DNA from: Phocaeicola_A sp964481755
GTDB lineage: Bacteria > Bacteroidota > Bacteroidia > Bacteroidales > Bacteroidaceae
NCBI GenBank assembly: GCA_964481755.1
Contig: CAYZVH010000053.1
Span: 1-17,699 of the forward strand
Length of the DNA stretch: 17,699 bases
Reading direction: 5' to 3'
Of this stretch, positions 13,282 through 17,699 are shown piece after piece (position 1 is the stretch's first letter; the number at the start of each line of letters is the position of its first letter). Below the pieces are notes generated by a model, which saw only the letters and a program-made list of their open reading frames with translations, was not told the DNA's origin and made no database searches. Made by a program: the position numbers and the translations under genes.

Positions 13282-15597
13282 ATGATAAGACAATGTTTAC
13301 GACCGGTCCTCTTGGGACTCTGCTTGCTGGGAATGGCAAGCGTCAGTGCTAAACCGAAGAGCGATGCACAGAAGGTGAGAGACATCATCGAAAAAGTGAA
13401 TAACCATTGGCAGACCACACACGCGGCCGAGCACAACCCCTTCTGGGACGAGGCCGCCTACCACACCGGCAATATGGAGGCCTACTTCCTGACGGGCAAC
13501 GAGGCCTGGAAGAACTACTCCGAGCAGTGGGCCGAGTACAATCAGTGGAAAGGCGCCAAGGGCACCGACCGCTCGAAGTGGCAGTACACCTACGGCGAGA
13601 CGGACGACCACGTGCTCTTCGGCGACTGGCAGATCTGCTTCCAGACCTATGCCGACCTCTACAACCTGTTGCCTATCGACCAGCGCATCAAGCGCGCCCG
13701 CGAGGTGATGGAGTACGAGATGTCCACTCCCCGCAACGACTACTGGTGGTGGGCCGACGGACTCTACATGGTGATGCCGGTGATGACCAAGCTCTACCTC
13801 ATCACGCGCAACAAACAGTATCTCGACAAACTCTACGAATACATACAGGTGAGCGACAGCATCATGTACGATGTCGACGAGGGGCTCTACTACCGCGACG
13901 GCAAGTACGTCTATCCCAAGCACAAGAGCGCCAACGGCAAGAAGGACTTCTGGTCGCGGGGCGATGGTTGGGTGTTGGCCGCACTGGCCAAGGTGCTTAA
14001 GGACCTGCCTGCCGACTACAAGCATCGCCCCTTCTTCGAGGACAAGTTCGTGCGCATGGCCTCGGCCGTGGTGGCTCTGCAACAGGCCGAAGGCTACTGG
14101 TCGCGCTCGCTGATGGATGAGGCTCACGCCCCCGGTTACGAGACCAGCGGAACGGCCTTTTTCACCTACGGCTTGCTGTGGGGTGTCAACAATGGATACC
14201 TGAAGGATGCCAAATATCTGGAGGCTGCCCACAAGGGGTGGAACTACCTCTCCACCATCGCCCTGCAGAAGGACGGCTCGGTGGGTTACGTGCAACCTAT
14301 CGGCGAGAAGGCAATCCCGGGACAGACGGTCGACAAGAACTCCGGCTCCAACTTCGGCACCGGCGCTTTTCTGCTCGCCGCCTGCGAATATGTGCGCTAT
14401 CTGGAGCGCGACTCCAATGCCGACCGGGCCTACTGGGCTAAGCTGGCCTACCAGATGGCGGCGCCCATCCTGAGCAACATGGCCGAGGGCAACCTGCAGA
14501 AGAACATGATTGTGGAGGTGAGCCCCAACTGGGACGGTCGCAACAAAAAAGTGACTTACATGGAGGCCTTCGGTCGACTGATGGCCGGCATAGCCCCGTG
14601 GCTTTCGCTGCCCGATGACGACACCGAAGAGGGCGCCATGCGCAAGCAACTCCGCGAGTGGGCGCTGAAGAGCTACGCCAATGCCGTTGATCCCAACAGC
14701 CCAGACTACCTGTTGTGGCGCGGTCACGGACAGGCGCTCGTGGATGCCGCCTACGTGGCCGAGTCGCTCATCCGTGGCTTCGATGCCCTGTGGACACCGC
14801 TCGACGACATCACCAAGCAACGCTACATCGAGGAGTTTACTCAGCTGCGTAGGGTAGACCCGCCCTACACCAACTGGCTGTTGTTCTCGTCCACCATCGA
14901 GAGCTTCCTGGCAAAGATAAAAGCCCCCTGCGACGAGTACCGCATCAACTCAGCCATCCGTAAGGTGGAGGAGTGGTACACTGGTGACGGATGGTATGCC
15001 GATGGTCCCTCCTTCGCGTTCGACTACTACAGCAGCTACGTGTTCCACCCCATGTATCTGGAGACGTTGCAGTGCATGAAGGAGTCCGGCCGCTACACCC
15101 GCATCCACTACGCCAACTACTACGACCGGGCGCTGAAGCGCACCCAGAAGTTCAGCATCGTGCTCGAGCGGCTCATCTCGCCCGAGGGTACCTTCCCCGT
15201 CTTCGGCCGTTCCATACCGTACCGTATGGCCACCATGCAACCGCTGGCCCTGATGACTTGGTATGGCAAGTTGCCCGAAGGACTCACCAACGGACAGGTG
15301 CGCGCGGCGCTGACGGCGGTGATGCACCGCATGTTCGACGGACAGGAGAACTTCAACGAGGGCGGGTTCTTGACGATTGGTTTCTGTGGCCGTCAGCCCA
15401 ACGTGGCAGACTGGTACACCAACAACGGTAGCCTCTACATGACCTCCCTGGCATTCATGCCGCTGGGACTGCCCGCTACCCACCCCTTCTGGACCGACGC
15501 CGCGCAGGACTGGACCTCCAAGAAGGCATGGTCAGGCAAACCGTTCCCCAAGGACCATCACTGGGGCGACGACATCCGAACAAAGGATCTCTTTTAA
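13282..15597 (+). CDS. secreted GH88/GH105-type unsaturated uronidase fused to a DUF2264 domain
   Basis: The 771-aa product starts at the ATG at 13282, which gives a clean signal peptide (MIRQCLRPVLLGLCLLGMASVSA, cut before K24). An upstream in-frame ATG at 13219 lies inside the HTCS gene and would bury this signal. Residues about 30-375 form an alpha/alpha barrel of the GH88/GH105 type (YteR-like), with candidate active-site aspartates D159 in WWWADGLYM and D222 just before WSRGDGW. This family removes 4,5-unsaturated uronic acids left by polysaccharide lyases. Residues about 383-771 are a DUF2264-type domain. DUF2264 proteins may relate to GH154 glucuronidases; I recall this only loosely. 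The predicted location is the periplasm. The 19-bp gap to the HTCS gene implies co-transcription. The boundary and substrate are inferred. Confidence 0.88.
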   Translation: MIRQCLRPVLLGLCLLGMASVSAKPKSDAQKVRDIIEKVNNHWQTTHAAEHNPFWDEAAYHTGNMEAYFLTGNEAWKNYSEQWAEYNQWKGAKGTDRSKWQYTYGETDDHVLFGDWQICFQTYADLYNLLPIDQRIKRAREVMEYEMSTPRNDYWWWADGLYMVMPVMTKLYLITRNKQYLDKLYEYIQVSDSIMYDVDEGLYYRDGKYVYPKHKSANGKKDFWSRGDGWVLAALAKVLKDLPADYKHRPFFEDKFVRMASAVVALQQAEGYWSRSLMDEAHAPGYETSGTAFFTYGLLWGVNNGYLKDAKYLEAAHKGWNYLSTIALQKDGSVGYVQPIGEKAIPGQTVDKNSGSNFGTGAFLLAACEYVRYLERDSNADRAYWAKLAYQMAAPILSNMAEGNLQKNMIVEVSPNWDGRNKKVTYMEAFGRLMAGIAPWLSLPDDDTEEGAMRKQLREWALKSYANAVDPNSPDYLLWRGHGQALVDAAYVAESLIRGFDALWTPLDDITKQRYIEEFTQLRRVDPPYTNWLLFSSTIESFLAKIKAPCDEYRINSAIRKVEEWYTGDGWYADGPSFAFDYYSSYVFHPMYLETLQCMKESGRYTRIHYANYYDRALKRTQKFSIVLERLISPEGTFPVFGRSIPYRMATMQPLALMTWYGKLPEGLTNGQVRAALTAVMHRMFDGQENFNEGGFLTIGFCGRQPNVADWYTNNGSLYMTSLAFMPLGLPATHPFWTDAAQDWTSKKAWSGKPFPKDHHWGDDIRTKDLF

Positions 15598-15626
15598 CAC
15601 AATGCACAATAACTAAATTAGGCTTG

Positions 15627-15661
15627 AAGGTAAGGAAACGCGAGTTTCCTTACCTTTTTTC
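15627..15661 (+). terminator. terminator of the HTCS-enzyme operon
   Basis: AAGGTAAGGAAAC (15627-15639) pairs perfectly over 13 bp with 15644-15656 around a GCGA tetraloop (GNRA type), followed by four T. It lies 29 bp after the enzyme stop codon and separates the carbohydrate locus from the exporter gene. Confidence 0.93.
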
Positions 15662-15685
15662 GTGCCCATTACTTACCAAATGGTA

Positions 15686-15716
15686 ATTGTTGTTCCCCGA
15701 TAAAGCCCTACCTTTG
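15686..15716 (+). promoter_or_regulatory. promoter of the MATE exporter gene
   Basis: ATTG (15686-15689), 19 bases, then TACCTTTG (15709-15716) matches the Bacteroides promoter with a one-base deviation in the -33 box. It predicts a start near 15722 and a leader of about 72 nt. Confidence 0.75.
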
Positions 15717-15747
15717 CAGCCGTTTTAATGAAACTATGTGAATAAAC

Positions 15748-15770
15748 GTGCGACACACACTTGTCGCCAC
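15748..15770 (+). promoter_or_regulatory. hairpin in the MATE mRNA leader
   Basis: GCGACA (15750-15755) pairs with TGTCGC (15762-15767) around CACACT. With one bulged C, GTG/CAC pairs can extend it. It ends 24 bp before the start codon, ahead of an A-rich stretch. It could be a stability or attenuation element; nothing identifies a ligand. Confidence 0.35.
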
Positions 15771-15794
15771 CCTTAAAAAGAAAAAGTAAGATAT

Positions 15795-17171
15795 ATGAGT
15801 ACAGAACTGAAAGACGCTATCGACTTCGGTAGCATGGAGATTCCGAGATTGTTCCGCAAACTGTTGGTACCTACCTTGTTGGGTATGGTGTTTTCCGCCG
15901 CGTTCGTCATCACGGACGGCATCTTTGTGGGGAAGGGCATCGGCAGCGATGCCTTGGCTGCCGTCAACATCACCGCCCCGGTCTTCATGTTGACGACCGG
16001 CCTAGGACTGATGTTCGGCTTGGGCGGTTCCGTCATCGCCTCCATCCACCTGTCCCACGGCAAGGTGAAGGTGGCGCGCATCATCACCACCCAGTCCATC
16101 GCCGTGTCGTCCCTCATCATGGTGGTGATGTCATTCTTTGTTTGCCTCTTCGCTCCCGAGGTGTCGTCGCTGTTAGGCGCGTCCGAACGGCTGGAGCCGC
16201 TTGCGGCTGAATACATGTACTGGTATGTGCCGTTCTTGGTCTTCTCGTCGTTGCTGGTGTCGGGTAGCTTCTTTGTCCGACTCGACGGAGCGCCCAAGTT
16301 CTCCATGTGGTGCACGGTGATACCGGCGGTGCTCAACATGATACTCGACTACCTCTTCATCTTCCCCTTCGGATGGGGTATGATGGGAGCCGCGTTAGCC
16401 TCCAGTCTGGGTACCATCGTGGGCGGTGTTATGATACTGGTCTACTTGTGGGGCCGGGCTAAGACGGTGCGTTTCATCCGCATCAAGCGGAGCTGGAAGA
16501 GCTTCCGGCTGACCTGTCGCAACGTGGGCTACATGTGCAAGTTGGGCGTTTCGTCCTTCCTGTGCGAGGGTACCATCGCCTACATGATGCTCATTGGCAA
16601 TTACGTCTTCATCTCCCACCTGGGCGAGGATGGCGTGGCCTCGTTCAGCATCGCTTGCTATTTCTTCCCTATCATCTTCATGGTCTACAATGCCATTGGC
16701 CAGTCGGCCCAGCCTATCCTCAGCTATAACATGGGTGCCGGACTGATGCCGCGTGTGAAGGCGGCGCGCCGGTTGGCGTTCCAGTCCGCCGTGGGGTTCG
16801 GCTCGGTCTTCTGTCTGTTCACTTGGCTGTTCCGCCACCAGATAGTGGGCATGTTCATCGACACCGCCTATCCGGCCTACGGCTTTGCCTCGGACGGTCT
16901 GCCGCTGTTTGCCATCGGCTTCATCTTCTTCGCCGTCAACATTGTCTCCATCGTCTATTTCCAGAGCATGGAACGGCCGGTGGTGGCCACTTGGATTACG
17001 GTGATGCGTGGCTTCGTCTTCATGACGTTGTCGTTCCTCACGCTCCCTCACTTGGCCGGTACACCGGGCATCTGGCTCTCGGTGCCGTTAGCGGAGTCCC
17101 TCACGTTCCTGTTGGTAGTGTTCATCTTCGCGGGTCAGCGCCTGCGACAGCGGCATCGCTGCTGCGCATAG
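15795..17171 (+). CDS. MATE-family multidrug/toxin exporter
   Basis: This 458-aa inner-membrane protein is strongly hydrophobic throughout, with about 12 predicted membrane helices in two similar halves, the full length for the multidrug and toxic compound extrusion family. Typical features are the IPRLFRKLLVPTLLGM entry helix, the FVITDGIFVGKGIGSDALAAVN segment after the first helix, and, in the second half, the related GEDGVASFSIACYFF and NAIGQSAQPILSYNMGAG stretches. It resembles the MepA-like branch of sodium- or proton-coupled drug exporters; the substrate is unknown. It has its own promoter and follows a strong terminator, so it is probably unrelated to the carbohydrate locus. The basic C-terminus (GQRLRQRHRCCA) is cytoplasmic. 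Confidence 0.93.
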   Translation: MSTELKDAIDFGSMEIPRLFRKLLVPTLLGMVFSAAFVITDGIFVGKGIGSDALAAVNITAPVFMLTTGLGLMFGLGGSVIASIHLSHGKVKVARIITTQSIAVSSLIMVVMSFFVCLFAPEVSSLLGASERLEPLAAEYMYWYVPFLVFSSLLVSGSFFVRLDGAPKFSMWCTVIPAVLNMILDYLFIFPFGWGMMGAALASSLGTIVGGVMILVYLWGRAKTVRFIRIKRSWKSFRLTCRNVGYMCKLGVSSFLCEGTIAYMMLIGNYVFISHLGEDGVASFSIACYFFPIIFMVYNAIGQSAQPILSYNMGAGLMPRVKAARRLAFQSAVGFGSVFCLFTWLFRHQIVGMFIDTAYPAYGFASDGLPLFAIGFIFFAVNIVSIVYFQSMERPVVATWITVMRGFVFMTLSFLTLPHLAGTPGIWLSVPLAESLTFLLVVFIFAGQRLRQRHRCCA

Positions 17172-17180
17172 ATAAATTCG

Positions 17181-17203
17181 AATGGCGGGTCCCTCCCGCC
17201 ATT
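17181..17203 (+). terminator. hairpin after the MATE gene
   Basis: AATGGCGGG (17181-17189) pairs perfectly with CCCGCCATT (17195-17203) around a five-base loop, 9 bp past the stop codon. The following TGTGTATC is not a T-run, so termination may be inefficient. Confidence 0.65.
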
Positions 17204-17238
17204 TGTGTATCATAGGCATTGGTCTCGGTTTGTGTATA

Positions 17239-17310
17239 GCTCAAGTGGCAATGAGTATATAGGTCATCGGTACTTGAGTATTATACTCGTTGGCCGATGA
17301 CCTATATACT
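17239..17310. repeat. nested and mutually exclusive inverted repeats
   Basis: AGTATATAGGTCATCGG (17254-17270) and CCGATGACCTATATACT (17294-17310) are perfect 17-bp inverted arms 23 bases apart. Inside is a smaller palindrome GAGTAT-T-ATACTC (17276-17288). A second stem can form between 17240-17254 and 17264-17278 (12 of 15 Watson-Crick pairs plus one G-T). It shares bases 17264-17270 with the 17-bp stem, so the two exclude each other. No T-run follows on either strand. The function is unknown. Confidence 0.6.
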
Positions 17311-17390
17311 TAAAATGCGACGACTCCGTACGGGCGATTCAACATCCGTGAATGTGACCGCCAACAAACCGTATACGCATTGGTTTTATA

Positions 17391-17434
17391 GACCCTATGC
17401 TCAAGGTCTCGAGACCCTAGGCTCTCCAAATCCG
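17391..17434. repeat. 22-bp direct repeat related to the left-edge repeat
   Basis: Units at 17391-17412 and 17413-17434 share 11 of their first 12 bases (GACCCTAnGCTC). The first unit matches the left-edge unit at 7-28 in 13 of its first 15 bases, with the same 22-bp period. A perfect 12-bp palindrome GGTCTCGAGACC (17405-17416) spans the junction of the two units. Confidence 0.5.
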
Positions 17435-17479
17435 GCCCCCGATGGATCTGTCATAACCTGGTTTCGCTTGTCAAGTTTC

Positions 17480-17508
17480 CGGTTATTTAACCGAGTTGCC
17501 TGTCAACT
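17480..17508. repeat. two adjacent small palindromes
   Basis: CGGTTA-TT-TAACCG (17480-17493) is directly followed by AGTTG-CCTGT-CAACT (17494-17508). Both are short and may be coincidental, but they add to the high palindrome density of this flank. Confidence 0.35.
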
Positions 17509-17592
17509 ATTGTGAACTCATACTATAAGGCTTGTCAGTGTTGTCCGTGAAATAAATTCCGTCCTGAGGGCGGGCTTCTAGGATATTATGTC

Positions 17593-17600
17593 TACCTTTG
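17593..17600 (+). promoter_or_regulatory. promoter-like -7 element near the right edge
   Basis: TACCTTTG is a perfect TAnnTTTG match; no TTTG lies at the -33 distance. It points out of the window. Downstream are inverted pairs GTCAGC/GCTGAC (17607-17612/17628-17633) and TATGAA/TTCATA (17641-17646/17656-17661), then seven T at the end. It could drive the next gene or a short RNA. Confidence 0.4.
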
Positions 17601-17699
17601 CCCTACGTCAGCCGACCGCTTAGGCCCGCTGACATATCGGTATGAACCTGAATAATTCATAGTGCGTTATCGCTACCGCCGTAGGCCCCGAATTTTTTT

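Larger units (their letters stand above)
17204..17699. other. non-coding, palindrome-rich right flank
   Basis: These 496 bases hold no recognisable gene. A 72-codon open frame at 17297-17515 starts inside a long inverted repeat and resembles nothing I know. The stretch contains the paired hairpins at 17240-17310, the 22-bp repeats at 17391-17434, smaller palindromes at 17480-17508 and a promoter-like element at 17593-17600. It ends with seven T at the window edge. Confidence 0.6.

Noticed and set aside
17254..17310. Invertible promoter of the kind found at Bacteroides capsule loci
   Set aside because: The 17-bp arms are only 23 bases apart, too close for a typical invertible segment, and no promoter lies between them.
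17297..17515. 72-codon open frame in the right flank
   Set aside because: It starts inside the right arm of the long inverted repeat, crosses the 22-bp repeats and resembles no known protein.

Overview
The window looks like a chromosomal segment from a gut-type Bacteroidota, most likely order Bacteroidales and close to Bacteroides. The evidence is a SusC/SusD pair, a one-protein hybrid two-component regulator (HTCS), a GroEL with a Bacteroides-like sequence and GGM tail, A-rich rather than Shine-Dalgarno start regions, and several copies of the Bacteroides -7 promoter element TAnnTTTG. No mobile element, CRISPR array, tRNA or rRNA was seen.

Layout: 1-232 is non-coding, with a degenerate 22-bp repeat at the edge and then a sigma-54-like promoter region for groES-groEL (233-2175), which ends at a strong terminator. 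A short hairpin-repeat region precedes two minus-strand housekeeping genes, a HAD phosphatase (2375-3034) and a NUDIX hydrolase (3442-3960). Between them sits a candidate structured small RNA of about 138 nt on the plus strand, with its own promoter, internal hairpins and a terminator that could also stop NUDIX transcripts.

The centre (4139-15597) is a compact polysaccharide utilisation locus. susC-susD run on the minus strand and end at a strong terminator. A divergent 326-bp control region separates them from a plus-strand HTCS gene, which is followed 19 bp later by a secreted two-domain enzyme (GH88/GH105-type unsaturated uronidase plus DUF2264). The expected logic is: SusD/SusC bind and import a uronic-acid-containing oligosaccharide, the periplasmic enzyme cleaves it, and the HTCS propeller senses a product and activates transcription through its AraC domain. 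No lyase, surface glycan-binding protein or other glycosidase is present, so the locus looks specialised for short oligosaccharides, perhaps released by lyases encoded elsewhere or by other species. The control region holds three GATTAT boxes at exact 21-bp spacing and an 18-bp palindrome, both candidate operators.

A MATE-family exporter (15795-17171) with its own promoter follows. The last 495 bases are non-coding and rich in palindromes, including a 17-bp perfect inverted repeat and mutually exclusive hairpins. Part of this right flank matches the left edge of the window (one 15-bp perfect inverted match and one 14/17 direct match), which suggests a degenerate dispersed intergenic repeat. 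The best candidates for undescribed biology are the small RNA at 3185-3322, the repeat family shared by the two flanks, and the GH105-DUF2264 enzyme with its regulator.
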